Shown here one piece after another: positions 17,912-27,436 of a DNA stretch of 64,000 bases (its first letter is position 1; every line of letters begins with the position of its first letter). This DNA comes from Mycobacterium sp. M26 (GTDB lineage: Bacteria > Actinomycetota > Actinomycetes > Mycobacteriales > Mycobacteriaceae): NCBI RefSeq assembly GCF_001494595.1, contig NZ_LN929907.1:935468-999467 (forward strand). Reading direction: 5' to 3'. The translations under genes were made by a program, and so were the position numbers. The notes beneath the pieces were generated by a model. That model ran no database searches. It worked only from the letters and a program-made list of their open reading frames with translations, and was not told the DNA's origin.

Positions 17912-18814
17912 GTGACCATCAGTGAGCCCCTCGACCACGTCGAACGCGCCGTCAGCGCACCGCCCGCCCCGGCCGCACCCGGACGCCGCGGCAGGCGGAC
18001 CGCCGGCATCGACGACGGCCTGATGGGGGTCGCCCTGCTCGCGGGTCCAGCCAACGTGATCATGCAGTTGGCCCGGCCCGGAGTCGGCTACGGCGTGATG
18101 GAGAGCCGGGTGGAGAGCGGACGGGTGGATCGTCACCCGGTCAAGCGGGCTCGCACCACGTTCACCTACCTGGCGGTGGCCACCCGTGGCAGCGAGGAGC
18201 AGAAGAAGGCCTATCGGCGCGCGGTCAACAAGTCGCACGCCCAGGTGTACTCGACCGACGAGAGTCCGGTGAAGTACAACGCCTTCGACAAGGACCTGCA
18301 GCTGTGGGTGGCGGCCTGCCTCTACAAGGGTGCGGTCGACATCTACCGGATCTTCGTCGGGGAGATGGACGACGAGACCGCCGACCGGCATTACCGCGAC
18401 GGCATGTCGCTGGGCACCACCCTGCAGGTACCCGCCGAGATGTGGCCGGCCGACCGGGCCGCCTTCGACCGGTACTGGCAGGAGTCGCTCGACAAGGTGC
18501 ACATCGATGACGCCATTCGCGAGTACCTCTACCCGATCGCGGTCTCGCGGCTTCGGGGCGTGCGGCTGCCCGGCCCGGTGCAGCGCGCCAACGAACGCCT
18601 GGCCCTGCTGATCACCACCGGCTTCCTGCCGCAGAAGTTCCGCGACGAGATGCACTTCGACTGGAACCCGGACAAGCAGCGTCAGTTCGACCGGCTGATG
18701 GGCGTCATCCGGTTCGCCAACAACCTGGCCCCGCGGTTCGTGCGTGCTTTCCCGTTCAATGTGCTGCTGCGCGACCTGGATTGGCGCATCCGCACCGGGC
18801 GCCCCTTGGTCTGA
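17912..18814 (+). CDS. DUF2236 / MpaB-type oxygenase domain protein (Rv0276-like)
   Basis: GTG 17912 with GAGG six bases upstream; 300 residues. The helical protein has features of the MpaB/rubber-oxygenase (Lcp-like) catalytic domain: RARTTFTYLAVATRG, then YNAFDKDLQLWVAACL, with a His-containing segment in the N-terminal third (VDRHPVKRA). Members bind heme and oxidise hydrophobic substrates, but most mycobacterial ones are uncharacterised. Likely controlled by the divergent TetR. The methyltransferase gene begins 34 bases downstream. Confidence 0.78.
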   Translation: MTISEPLDHVERAVSAPPAPAAPGRRGRRTAGIDDGLMGVALLAGPANVIMQLARPGVGYGVMESRVESGRVDRHPVKRARTTFTYLAVATRGSEEQKKAYRRAVNKSHAQVYSTDESPVKYNAFDKDLQLWVAACLYKGAVDIYRIFVGEMDDETADRHYRDGMSLGTTLQVPAEMWPADRAAFDRYWQESLDKVHIDDAIREYLYPIAVSRLRGVRLPGPVQRANERLALLITTGFLPQKFRDEMHFDWNPDKQRQFDRLMGVIRFANNLAPRFVRAFPFNVLLRDLDWRIRTGRPLV

Positions 18815-18847
18815 GGACTGTCAGATTGCGCGCGTACCCTCGCCAAG

Positions 18848-19747
18848 GTGCGTAGCGACAAGGACTCCTGGGACATCACCACCAGCGTCGGATCGACGGC
18901 TTTGTTCGTCGCCGCCGCGCGGGCGCTCGAGGCCCAGAAACCCGACCCGCTGGCGGTCGACGAGTACGCCGAGGTGTTCTGCCGCGCGGTCGGCGGTCCG
19001 TGGGCGGACCTGCTGGACGGTAACGCTGCCGACCATCCGCTGAAGACCGCGGAGTTCGGTATCCCGTTCGTCGCCTTCCAGGCCGGGCGGACCCGCTTCT
19101 TCGACGCCTACTTCCGGGACGTCGCCGCCGCCGGTGTGCAGCAGGTCGTCCTGCTGGCCGCGGGCCTGGATTCGCGTGCCTACCGCCTCGACTGGGCGCC
19201 GGGAACCACGGTGTTCGAACTCGACCAGCCCCGGGTGCTGGAGTTCAAGCGCGAGACACTGGCCGCCAGTGGTGCCGTGCCCAGGGCCGAGCGCCGCGAG
19301 GTCGCGGTCGATCTGCGTGACGACTGGCCGCAGGCGTTGCGCGACAGCGGTTTCGACCCGGCCAAGCCGTCGGCCTGGATCGCTGAGGGGCTGCTGATCT
19401 ACCTGCAGGCCAGTGCGCAGGAGCAGCTGTTCACCGGGATCGACTCGCTGGCCAGCGCCCACAGCCACGTCGCGGTCGAAGAGGGCAGGCCGATGGATTC
19501 CGCGGAGTTCGAGGCCAAGCTGGCAGAAGCCAAGACCGTCGACGACAGCCGCGGTCAGTGGTATCAGATGATCTACAACGAGCAGCATGCCCCTGCCGCA
19601 CAGTGGTTTTCCGAGCGCGGCTGGTCGTCCGAGGAGACCGTGCTGACCGACTACCTGGCCTCGGTGGGGCGCACCGTCGTCAACCGCGATGCCGACGCCG
19701 AGTACATGCTGTCCAGCGTCTCGCTGGTTCGCGCCGTCAAGAACTGA
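18848..19747 (+). CDS. SAM-dependent methyltransferase (Rv0281-like)
   Basis: GTG start; 299 residues. The SAM-binding loop is [17 protein letters not shown], followed by the acidic strand end VFELDQP and [10 protein letters not shown]. This is the large mycobacterial class I methyltransferase family related to LCMT/Ppm1-type O-methyltransferases; substrates are mostly unknown. In H37Rv the equivalent gene immediately precedes eccA3, whereas here its end overlaps a convergent Rv0293c-like gene by 11 bases. Confidence 0.88.
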   Translation: MRSDKDSWDITTSVGSTALFVAAARALEAQKPDPLAVDEYAEVFCRAVGGPWADLLDGNAADHPLKTAEFGIPFVAFQAGRTRFFDAYFRDVAAAGVQQVVLLAAGLDSRAYRLDWAPGTTVFELDQPRVLEFKRETLAASGAVPRAERREVAVDLRDDWPQALRDSGFDPAKPSAWIAEGLLIYLQASAQEQLFTGIDSLASAHSHVAVEEGRPMDSAEFEAKLAEAKTVDDSRGQWYQMIYNEQHAPAAQWFSERGWSSEETVLTDYLASVGRTVVNRDADAEYMLSSVSLVRAVKN

Positions 19748-20954
19748 GCCGAACGTCGGGCTCGTCCCACATCAGTGGGCGTAGGAATCGGTTGGTGCGC
19801 CGCAGATACTCCGGCTGGCTGACGTGCAGGATGTGGTTGCCGGGGAACCAATGCAGCGCGCAGCGGTCCCAGTGCTCCCACAGCGCTTCAGCCTGTTCGG
19901 GCGGAGCCAGCCGGTCACCGAGACCGGTGATGATCAGCCGACGATCCTTGGGCACCAGCGGCCGGTAGTTCAGCGGGCAGTGATAGGCCGAGGACGCCAC
20001 CGAGTCGTCCCGGCTCATGCCACCGAGGTTGCGGCTCAACGAGACCAGCTTGCTGGTCGGCCACCACTGGTCGAACGCCGACTCCGGGGTGACCACCGGG
20101 ACATTCGGGATCACCGCCTCCAGCCGGTCGTCGACCGAGGCGATCAGCGCAGAGGTGTAGCCGCCCAACGACATCCCGGTCAGCGCGATGCGGTCCACCC
20201 CGGTTTCCTGTAACCAGTCCAGCACCGACCGGAAATCGTGGACCGCCTGGGCCATGGTCTCGGCGAATCCGGCCATGCCTTGCGCGAAGATGCCGTAACC
20301 ACTGAAGGGCGAACCCTTTTCGGCGCGGCGGCCATGGAACGGCATGGTGTAGAGCAGCACATCGTAGCCGGTGCGGTAGAACCAGGGCAGTGAGAAGAAC
20401 AGCCCGTTGAACAGGTAGGCCGAACCCATGAAGCCGTGGATCACGCACAGTGTGGGCCGGGGCCCGTCACCGTGGCGCCAGTGCTGGGCCCACACAGTGT
20501 TGTTGCGCTCCAACTGTTTCCACTGTGGACGCATCTCGGGGTTGACAGGCTGGAAGCTGCTCGGGAACGAGATGGTGTGCACATTTCCGTGCGCGATGTA
20601 CTCGGCGACCGGATTGGCCGGTCGGCTGCGGACCGTCGGGGTGGTGGTGGGCGCAGGGAACGACAGCGCCGGGTCCTGATGGCTGGCCAGTTCGGCGTAG
20701 AACGCCAGGCTGTCGCGTTCGCGGGTGACCTGCGAGCGACGCATCAGGCCGGTGGCCACCGAGGGCAGCAGGGTGGCCCCGATCAGCGACGAGATCGCGG
20801 TACGCAGCGCGAGGTCGGCGATGGCCGAGGTGTCGACCACGGTGCGCTGCAGCAGGGTGAGATCAGATCGGGCGGGCAGGCCGGCGCGTCCGGCATCAGC
20901 GCCGGGGACGTCCGGCACCGGCACGGGAATGGGCAAGTCGACATTCGACGTCAT
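19737..20954 (-). CDS. Alpha/beta hydrolase (Rv0293c-like)
   Basis: 405 residues. The nucleophile elbow [11 protein letters not shown] (about 244-254), an oxyanion region [13 protein letters not shown] and a late His (GNHILH) indicate a serine hydrolase of the alpha/beta fold. A hydrophobic helix near 40-70 could associate with membrane or lipid. The gene resembles the one following eccE3 in H37Rv. The substrate is unknown; lipid esters are plausible given the neighbours. Confidence 0.8.
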   Translation of the reverse strand: MTSNVDLPIPVPVPDVPGADAGRAGLPARSDLTLLQRTVVDTSAIADLALRTAISSLIGATLLPSVATGLMRRSQVTRERDSLAFYAELASHQDPALSFPAPTTTPTVRSRPANPVAEYIAHGNVHTISFPSSFQPVNPEMRPQWKQLERNNTVWAQHWRHGDGPRPTLCVIHGFMGSAYLFNGLFFSLPWFYRTGYDVLLYTMPFHGRRAEKGSPFSGYGIFAQGMAGFAETMAQAVHDFRSVLDWLQETGVDRIALTGMSLGGYTSALIASVDDRLEAVIPNVPVVTPESAFDQWWPTSKLVSLSRNLGGMSRDDSVASSAYHCPLNYRPLVPKDRRLIITGLGDRLAPPEQAEALWEHWDRCALHWFPGNHILHVSQPEYLRRTNRFLRPLMWDEPDVRLSS

Positions 20955-21025
20955 CGTCGCGGAGCCTTTCCGGCTGACTCTTGACAGGTGTCAGCCCCGG
21001 TTCGGATGCTAGCCGCCCGCCGGCG

Positions 21026-22801
21026 TCAGGACAGGCGGAACACCGTCGTCCCGCCGACTTTCACAGGGCGGTAGTTCTTCACCACCCAGCGCGCGATATC
21101 GGTGCCGTTGGGGTCGTGACCGCGCAGCCTCCCGCTGTCGACGTAGTAGCCGATCTTCCCGGCGTGCACCGCGGCGACGAATTCGTCGAGCGTGGGGACG
21201 GGGTCGCTGCTCCACCCGCCGATCGCCATCACCGCGGTACCGGTGGCGATCTCCAGCGAGGCAGCGGCCTGTGAGCCGGGCGTCGCGGCCGACCAGATGG
21301 TGGTGGTCGAGCGCAGCAGATCGGCCAGCCGGGGATCGACGTGTGCCGAGCCGGCACCGATGGTCGCGGTCTGCTCGAAACGTTGCCCGACGGTGGGCCA
21401 CACGGTGGCGGTGTGGGCGGCGTTGGGGATCGACCCGCTGTGCGGGGTGGCGGCGGTGGCCACCGAGAACATCGTCGACCCGCCCAGGCCCGCAAGCAGA
21501 GCCACCGCCGCGGCCACCGGAGTCAGCCGGGGCCATTTCCACAGCGCGGCAACCAACGTCACCAGGCCGGCCACGGCGGCGAGCCCGATGACCCAATGGC
21601 TCCACACCGGACCGAGTTGGGCGCGGTGCAGCAGAACCACACTCCATGCCGCAGCCGACAGGCCCATCACGGCGCCTGCCGGTCTGCTCCAGACGGCGGC
21701 CAGCCCGATCAACGAACCGACCGCCGGAGCCAACGCCACGGTGTAATACGGGTGCACCATGCCGGTCATGTAACTGAACACCGCGGCGTTGACGACGAAC
21801 CAGCTGGTCCACATCGTCAGCGCGGCTTTCTCGACGCCGGTGAGACGCCCCCGGATCGCCAGATAGATCCCGACGGCGATGGCGACGACGACAGCCGGCA
21901 GCAGCCAGGAGATCTCGTAGCCCATCTCCGCGGAGAACAGCCGGACCGGACCTGCATGGGTACCCCAGCCGCTGGGATGCCCGTCGGGCGGATGGGGCCG
22001 CTCCCCACCGCCGACAATGCGGTCGACCCCGTTGTAGCCCAATGCGAGGTTGAGCACGTTGTCGTCGGTGGACCCGCCGACGTAGGGACGCGACGCCGCC
22101 GGCCACAGCTGGACCGCCGCGACCCACCAGCCGCTCGAAACGACAAGAGCACCAAGGCAAATGAGGACATCGAGGACACGACGGCCCCGCGTCGCCGGCG
22201 CGAACAACAGGTAGCCGAGCGCAAAGGCAGGCAGCACCATCAGTGCGGCCAGCATCTTGGTCAGGAAGGCAAAGCCCAGTGCGATCCCGACGAGGGCCAG
22301 CCAGCGCCAGTCGGCGCTGCGCACGGCGCGGATGAAGAAATAGGCCGCCACGGTGATCAGCAGCACCATGAGTGCGTCGGGGTTGTTGTACCGGAACATC
22401 AATGTCGCGGCGGGCGTGACGGCCAGGACGGCTCCCGCGATCAGACCCGAGATCGCGCCACGTGCCGGGTCGTCGACGGTGCGCTGCGCGGTGGCGTACA
22501 GCACGGCCACCGCAGCCACCCCCATCAGCGCCTGCGGCACCAGCACGGCCCAACTGTTCATGCCGAACAGCCGCACCGAGAGGCCGGTGATCCACAACGA
22601 CGCCGGTGGCTTGTCGACGGTGATGAAGTTGTTGGGGTCCAGCGAGCCGAAGAACCAGGCTTTCCAGTTCTTGGCGCCCGACTGTGCTGCGGCAGCGTAG
22701 AAGGTATTGCCATAGCCGTTGATCGACAGGTTGCACAGGTACAGCGCGGCGGTGGCGGTCAGCAGGCCGAGCAGCGCAAAGCGGGGCCAGCGCAGGGTCA
22801 C
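21026..22801 (-). CDS. Membrane glycosyltransferase, PMT/GT39-like (YkcB type)
   Basis: 591 residues with about ten to twelve hydrophobic segments in the first 420 residues, then an extracytoplasmic C-terminal domain. The first loop carries NNFITVDKPPASLWITGL, typical of the ArnT/PMT-like family that uses polyprenyl-phosphate sugars (in mycobacteria polyprenyl-phosphomannose) to glycosylate lipids or proteins outside the membrane. GTG start at 22801. It lies 48 bases behind the sulfotransferase gene on the same strand, so it may act on the same extracytoplasmic glycan or glycolipid. The substrate is not determinable. Confidence 0.82.
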   Translation of the reverse strand: MTLRWPRFALLGLLTATAALYLCNLSINGYGNTFYAAAAQSGAKNWKAWFFGSLDPNNFITVDKPPASLWITGLSVRLFGMNSWAVLVPQALMGVAAVAVLYATAQRTVDDPARGAISGLIAGAVLAVTPAATLMFRYNNPDALMVLLITVAAYFFIRAVRSADWRWLALVGIALGFAFLTKMLAALMVLPAFALGYLLFAPATRGRRVLDVLICLGALVVSSGWWVAAVQLWPAASRPYVGGSTDDNVLNLALGYNGVDRIVGGGERPHPPDGHPSGWGTHAGPVRLFSAEMGYEISWLLPAVVVAIAVGIYLAIRGRLTGVEKAALTMWTSWFVVNAAVFSYMTGMVHPYYTVALAPAVGSLIGLAAVWSRPAGAVMGLSAAAWSVVLLHRAQLGPVWSHWVIGLAAVAGLVTLVAALWKWPRLTPVAAAVALLAGLGGSTMFSVATAATPHSGSIPNAAHTATVWPTVGQRFEQTATIGAGSAHVDPRLADLLRSTTTIWSAATPGSQAAASLEIATGTAVMAIGGWSSDPVPTLDEFVAAVHAGKIGYYVDSGRLRGHDPNGTDIARWVVKNYRPVKVGGTTVFRLS

Positions 22802-22849
22802 GGCAATACGGTGCCGTACCGGGCTGGGAAGTTGCTGTGGGCTAGCTGC

Positions 22850-23653
22850 TCAGGTCGGCAGGCCCAGCTCTTCCGCGTCGTTGCGGTAGCGGTCCACCCA
22901 TTCATCGGAGCGCTGGTCGGCCTGGCGCTCCAGAACGGGTGCCGGCGCCAACCGGGGGTCCTGGCCGAGTGCTTCGAGGACCTGCGCGACGACCTGAGTC
23001 AGGTTGCGCCACAACACCGGATAGGGCACGTCCATCGGGTGCACGTCCTCCTCGGCGAACCACTGCCGCCACCCTTCCTCCTGGGCGCGCAACATCGTGA
23101 CCACATGGGCGATAGCTCCGGCGTGGTATTCGGCCCTGGCGTCGCGCACGGGATCGGGGCGGCCGCGCCATACCCGGGTCTGAACCGCCCGCCAGAACGA
23201 CACCGCTTGCGAAATGACATCGGGCCGGTAGACGTGGATCAGCACCGGATCGCTGCCGACGACATCGCGGATCGCCGACAGCAGACCCGACCCGGACCGG
23301 TCGGGCAGATCCTTGGCGCGGCTGAGCAGCAGGGGGGTTTGGTTCCACATCAGCTTGCCGCCCCAGATGCCATTGGGGGTGCGGCCGACGGTGCGAACGT
23401 AGCTCCGCCAGATTTCTGCGGGCGCGAGGTCCGGCTTGCCCTCGATCAGTGGATCGAGCAGTCGCAGGATCGATTCATCCTCGACGTCGGCGAACCATTC
23501 CCGAGGCTGCGGCGACATGCTGGTGGTCGGCAGGTACTGGAAGAACTCGGCGGGTTCACCGGCCACCCCGGTGGCACGCAGTGACTCGACCAACAATGTG
23601 CTGCCGCTGCGCTGGGAGGCGAGCACCAAGTACGCGGACGCGGGCTCGGGCAT
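22850..23653 (-). CDS. Stf0-type sulfotransferase (Rv0295c-like)
   Basis: 267 residues. The PAPS 5'-phosphosulfate loop is seen at the N-terminus ([16 protein letters not shown], about 9-24), and the 3'-phosphate-binding region follows ([18 protein letters not shown]). The closest functional class is Stf0, which makes trehalose-2-sulfate, the first step of sulfolipid synthesis in M. tuberculosis; however, position next to a sulfatase matches Rv0295c rather than Stf0 proper. The acceptor is unknown. Confidence 0.83.
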   Translation of the reverse strand: MPEPASAYLVLASQRSGSTLLVESLRATGVAGEPAEFFQYLPTTSMSPQPREWFADVEDESILRLLDPLIEGKPDLAPAEIWRSYVRTVGRTPNGIWGGKLMWNQTPLLLSRAKDLPDRSGSGLLSAIRDVVGSDPVLIHVYRPDVISQAVSFWRAVQTRVWRGRPDPVRDARAEYHAGAIAHVVTMLRAQEEGWRQWFAEEDVHPMDVPYPVLWRNLTQVVAQVLEALGQDPRLAPAPVLERQADQRSDEWVDRYRNDAEELGLPT

Positions 23654-23719
23654 GAGCAGAGCCTAACCGCATTCATGCGACCGCGCGTCGGGGCCAGATT
23701 AAACTCGTTATGACGAAAA

Positions 23720-25111
23720 TTATTGTGCGAAGCCAACTTCGTCGTCGATCCCGCGTTCGACCGCGGTGGCTGAGCGGCTGGTCAGGGTGATGCCGTGAAT
23801 CTGGAAGTAGGTCTCGGTGTAGCGGGCGGCGATGCGGGTTCCGGCGAACTCCGAGGGGATCACGTCAGCGGTCTGGTGCCGCCAGTCGTTGAGCCGGGTC
23901 GCCAGCTCGTCGGCGATCTTCTCGGCGTCGTCGCTGACCTCCCCGACCAGCAGGTTGGTGGTTTCGGTCGGGTCGGCGGTCAGGTCGTAGAGTTCGCGGG
24001 CCGGCCGCGGTGAGTGGATGAACGGTTCGACCGCCTGGCCCGATGCGCTTTCCTCGATGTCGAGCGGCAGGTCCAGCAGCGGACGCTGGGCATAGTTCTC
24101 GATGTAGCTGTATTCCTTGGTGCGGATGGCGCGGATCGGATCGAAGGAGTCGTGGTAGGTCTTCTCGGTAAAGACGTGATCGCGGACTTCCTGCGGATCA
24201 TCCTCGGCTGCAACCAGTTTCGATGCGTGCGAGAGACCTTCGATGTCGTCACCCGGGGTGATGCCGACGAGTTCGAGCAGTGTCGGCAGCAGGTCCACCC
24301 CGCTGAACAGATGGTCGTAGACCTGCGCCGCGCGGCCGAGGCGCAGCGGCGGGCGGACGATCAGCGCGATACCCGTTCCGGCGTCGTACAGGGTGGACTT
24401 CGCCCGCGGGAAGGCCGGGCCGTGGTCGGTCATGAACACCACCCAGGTGCTCTGGTCCAGACCCGTTTCGGCCAGGGTGTCGAGCAGGCGCCCGACGGCG
24501 GCGTCCGCCACCGCGATCGATCCGTAGAACTCGGCCAGGTCACCGCGCACATCCGGGGTGTCGGGCAGCGAGTCGGGCACGTCGACGTCGGTGGTGTCGG
24601 CCGGCTCGTAGCGGTCGCGCGGATAGGGCCGGTGGGTTTCGAAGAAGCCCGCGGTCAGCAGGAACGGGATGCCTTCCTCGATGGGAGCGCTGTCGACCAG
24701 CCACTCCTGGGCCCGCTGCACCACGTACTCGCAGTAGGAGTTGGAGACGTCGAATTCGTCGAAGCCCAGCCGGGCCGGAAACGACGTCTCGTGCTGCATC
24801 CCGAATAGGGCCGAGTACCAACCGTGTTCGTGCAGGATCTGCGGAAGGGTCCGAACGCCCGGGCGGTACTCGAAGCCATGGTGGGCCAGCCCGACCAGAC
24901 CGTTGCTGTGCGGGTAGCGGCCGGTGAACAGCGACCCGCGCGACGGTGAGCACAGTGGCGCGGTGGCGTGCGCCCGGGTGAACAGGATGCCCTCGGCGGC
25001 CAGCTGGTCCAGCCGTGGGCTCGATACCCCGTCGTAGCCGTAGGCGCCCAGACAGCGGCCCAGGTCATGCCAATGGACGATCAGCACGTTGTCTGGTTGC
25101 GCCTGGCTCAC
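23720..25111 (-). CDS. Type I sulfatase (Rv0296c-like)
   Basis: 463 residues from GTG 25111, which has GGAGG eight bases upstream; a TTG at 25126 is less likely. The formylglycine motif CSPSRG starts at Cys54, so the enzyme needs a formylglycine-generating enzyme for activity. DHGPAFPRAKSTLYD supplies further active-site residues. No signal peptide is seen, suggesting cytosolic action. It is encoded 66 bases upstream of a sulfotransferase on the same strand, so sulfate addition and removal are probably co-regulated. Substrate unknown. Confidence 0.88.
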   Translation of the reverse strand: MSQAQPDNVLIVHWHDLGRCLGAYGYDGVSSPRLDQLAAEGILFTRAHATAPLCSPSRGSLFTGRYPHSNGLVGLAHHGFEYRPGVRTLPQILHEHGWYSALFGMQHETSFPARLGFDEFDVSNSYCEYVVQRAQEWLVDSAPIEEGIPFLLTAGFFETHRPYPRDRYEPADTTDVDVPDSLPDTPDVRGDLAEFYGSIAVADAAVGRLLDTLAETGLDQSTWVVFMTDHGPAFPRAKSTLYDAGTGIALIVRPPLRLGRAAQVYDHLFSGVDLLPTLLELVGITPGDDIEGLSHASKLVAAEDDPQEVRDHVFTEKTYHDSFDPIRAIRTKEYSYIENYAQRPLLDLPLDIEESASGQAVEPFIHSPRPARELYDLTADPTETTNLLVGEVSDDAEKIADELATRLNDWRHQTADVIPSEFAGTRIAARYTETYFQIHGITLTSRSATAVERGIDDEVGFAQ

Positions 25112-25217
25112 GCGTTCTGCCTCCAATCGATCCGGCTCGGGGTTCCCCCCGACCGCCGAGCGTAACGCTCAGGCGATCTCCAGCTGGGTTTTCCACTCTG
25201 GCATTACCCTCGCGGGG

Positions 25218-25883
25218 ATGACGTCGAAAGAACGCTGGATCGCCGCGGCGGCGATCGTCGCGGCTACCCTCTACGCCGCGATGTGGATCGGCTACGTCCA
25301 GAACTGGGCATGGCTGGACGCCGCCGACACCGCGGCGCTGCGGTTGTTCTACGACTTCGGGGTGACCCGCCCGGGCTGGGTGTCGTTCTGGGATGCCTTC
25401 TGTACCGCGTTGGGGCCCAACGCTTTTCGCTTGATCGCGCTGGTGTTGATCGTGATCGCTGTGCTGCGGCGCAATATGCAGACCGCGCTGTTTCTGGTGC
25501 TCAGCGTGGGCCTGATGGGCTTGGTCACCGAGGTGGCCAAACGGATCGCCGGCCGCCCGCGGCCGAGCACGGCCCTGGCTGAGGCGGCGTCATCATCGTT
25601 CCCATCCGGACATGCGCTCGGCGTGATCGTAGGTGTGCTCGCCATCCTGACCGTGCTGTGGCCGTTGATGTCCCGCCTGCGCATCCCGTTGGCCGTGATC
25701 GGGGCGGCGTTGATCATCCTGATCGGGGTCGGACGGGTGGTGCTCAACGTCCACCACCCCTCCGACGTGGTCGCCGGGTGGGCGCTGGGCTTCCTGTACT
25801 ACCTGCTGTGTATGCGGTTGATGCCGCCGCGGCCGCTCACGTCAGCGGCCGAAACACCGGCAGAGCTCGATACCGTGCGGTGA
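25218..25883 (+). CDS. PAP2-family membrane phosphatase
   Basis: 221 residues from ATG 25218. Five to six hydrophobic segments frame the PAP2 signature: Lys108 to Arg115-Pro116, PSGH at 129-132, and Arg173-x5-His179-x3-Asp183. Such enzymes dephosphorylate lipid phosphates (phosphatidate, polyprenyl diphosphate) on the outer face of the membrane. The upstream in-frame codons (from 25089) cross the divergent sulfatase start and are unlikely to be used. Its end overlaps a convergent PAP2-kinase fusion gene by 47 bases. Confidence 0.87.
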   Translation: MTSKERWIAAAAIVAATLYAAMWIGYVQNWAWLDAADTAALRLFYDFGVTRPGWVSFWDAFCTALGPNAFRLIALVLIVIAVLRRNMQTALFLVLSVGLMGLVTEVAKRIAGRPRPSTALAEAASSSFPSGHALGVIVGVLAILTVLWPLMSRLRIPLAVIGAALIILIGVGRVVLNVHHPSDVVAGWALGFLYYLLCMRLMPPRPLTSAAETPAELDTVR

Positions 25884-27330
25884 AGCTGGCCTTGTCGTAG
25901 GTGCTGCCCACCTCGCCGTCGCGAGCCACCGGGGTGGGGCCGTCGACGGCCTCGAAGGTGAACTCGGGCACCTGCATCTCGTGGTAGAGCGGGCTGCGTT
26001 CCAGCCGGCCCACCGCAAGTGCGCTCAAGATGCGGAGCTTGCTCAACCGGCGGCCGGTTTCCAGGATGCGCACGTCGATGAGCCCGTCGTCCATCCGGGT
26101 GCGGCGGGCCGGGGCGAATCCTGACGGCAGGTAGACCGAGTTGCCGAGGAAGAACAGTGAGGTCTCCAGGGTCTTGTTGTCGTAGCGGATGCGCACCGGT
26201 GTCTCGCTGCGCAGGGTGTGCAGCATCGCGTACAGCCCGGCCAGCGGTTTGCCGATCTTGTGCTCGAGCTTCTCGCGAGTGCGCACGAACCGCGGGTAGG
26301 CCCCGATGCTGGCGGTGTTGATCACCGTCTGGTCCTCGTTGAGGCACACCAGGTCCACGCACGACACGCTGCCGGTGCGGATCGCCGAGACGGTGCGCTC
26401 CACGGTGTCGCAGCCGATGTCCTTGGCGAAGTGGTTGAAGGTCCCGGCCGGGAACACCGCGAGCGGGAGTCCCTGATCGACGGCGACCGTCGCCGCACAC
26501 GACACGGTGCCGTCGCCCCCGCCGACGGCGAGCACCTCGGCGCGCTGGGCGGCCTGGCGCAGCACCTCCTCGGGGGCGTCATCCTTGCCGAGTTCGACGA
26601 TCTCGGCCTTCGGCAGCTTCTGACGGACCTCGTCGATCACTCGCGCGCCGGTGCCGCTCCCGGAGGCGGGGTTGACCACCAGCACCACCCCGTCGCCCTC
26701 GGGACGCTGCGGGGTGTCGACCACCAGCGGTTCGGTGGACGGCAGTTTGGCGGGCACGATGGGCGGCACCAGCCGTCCGCCGAGGACAGCGATGGCCGCC
26801 CCGATGCCGAAGCCGGCGAACACGTCGCCGGGATAGTGGGCGCCGGTGGCCACCCGGGACAGGCCGACCAGTCCGGCCAGCAGGGCCAGGCCCAGGCCCA
26901 CCGGCGGGCTTTCCAGCCCGACGCCGACCGCGAACGCCGCCGCGCTGGCCGAATGCCCGGACGGCAGCGAGTTCGACGTCGGCATGCGCCGGGCCCGGCG
27001 CACCAGAGGTACCAGGGTCTTGTTCGGGCGGGCCCGCTTCCACACCCGCTTGGCCACCTGGTTGGTCACCAGGCTGGTGACCGCCAGGGTGGCCACTCCC
27101 CGGCTGGCACCGCGGCGTACCGAGGGTGACCCCGTCGCGGCCAGCCCCGCGGCGATACCCAGCCACAGCTTGGAGTGATCGGCTGCCCGGGTCAGGATCG
27201 GCATGGCCTTGTCCAGCAGCACGCTGGGTGATTCGGCGACGGCCTCGAACACCTCCCGGTCGAGGGTGCCCAGCCCGCTGGTGATCTGACGGATGCCCTG
27301 ACCTTCAAGCACGCTTCGCGACCTCATCAA
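25837..27330 (-). CDS. PAP2 phosphatase fused to diacylglycerol kinase catalytic domain
   Basis: 497 residues in two domains. About 40-185: PAP2 membrane phosphatase with KRARP, SLPSGHSASAAAF and ATGAHYPGDVFAG. About 215-490: DAGK/LCB5-type lipid kinase with VVNPASGSGTG, the nucleotide motif AVGGGDGTVS and FPAGTFNHFAKDIG. The fusion combines a lipid phosphatase with a lipid kinase, and is known in actinobacteria; the substrate could be diacylglycerol/phosphatidate or a polyprenol. ATG 27330 followed by a second ATG at 27327. Confidence 0.88.
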   Translation of the reverse strand: MMRSRSVLEGQGIRQITSGLGTLDREVFEAVAESPSVLLDKAMPILTRAADHSKLWLGIAAGLAATGSPSVRRGASRGVATLAVTSLVTNQVAKRVWKRARPNKTLVPLVRRARRMPTSNSLPSGHSASAAAFAVGVGLESPPVGLGLALLAGLVGLSRVATGAHYPGDVFAGFGIGAAIAVLGGRLVPPIVPAKLPSTEPLVVDTPQRPEGDGVVLVVNPASGSGTGARVIDEVRQKLPKAEIVELGKDDAPEEVLRQAAQRAEVLAVGGGDGTVSCAATVAVDQGLPLAVFPAGTFNHFAKDIGCDTVERTVSAIRTGSVSCVDLVCLNEDQTVINTASIGAYPRFVRTREKLEHKIGKPLAGLYAMLHTLRSETPVRIRYDNKTLETSLFFLGNSVYLPSGFAPARRTRMDDGLIDVRILETGRRLSKLRILSALAVGRLERSPLYHEMQVPEFTFEAVDGPTPVARDGEVGSTYDKASFTARYRALPVFRPLT

Positions 27331-27436
27331 TCCAACGTAGCCGGGACGCAGATCGACACGGTTGTCAATTTCGCCTCAGCTCCAAGGTTCGGGGTGTCCA
27401 ATCGCAGGGGAAGGTCGGGCGGCGAAGGGACGTGCC

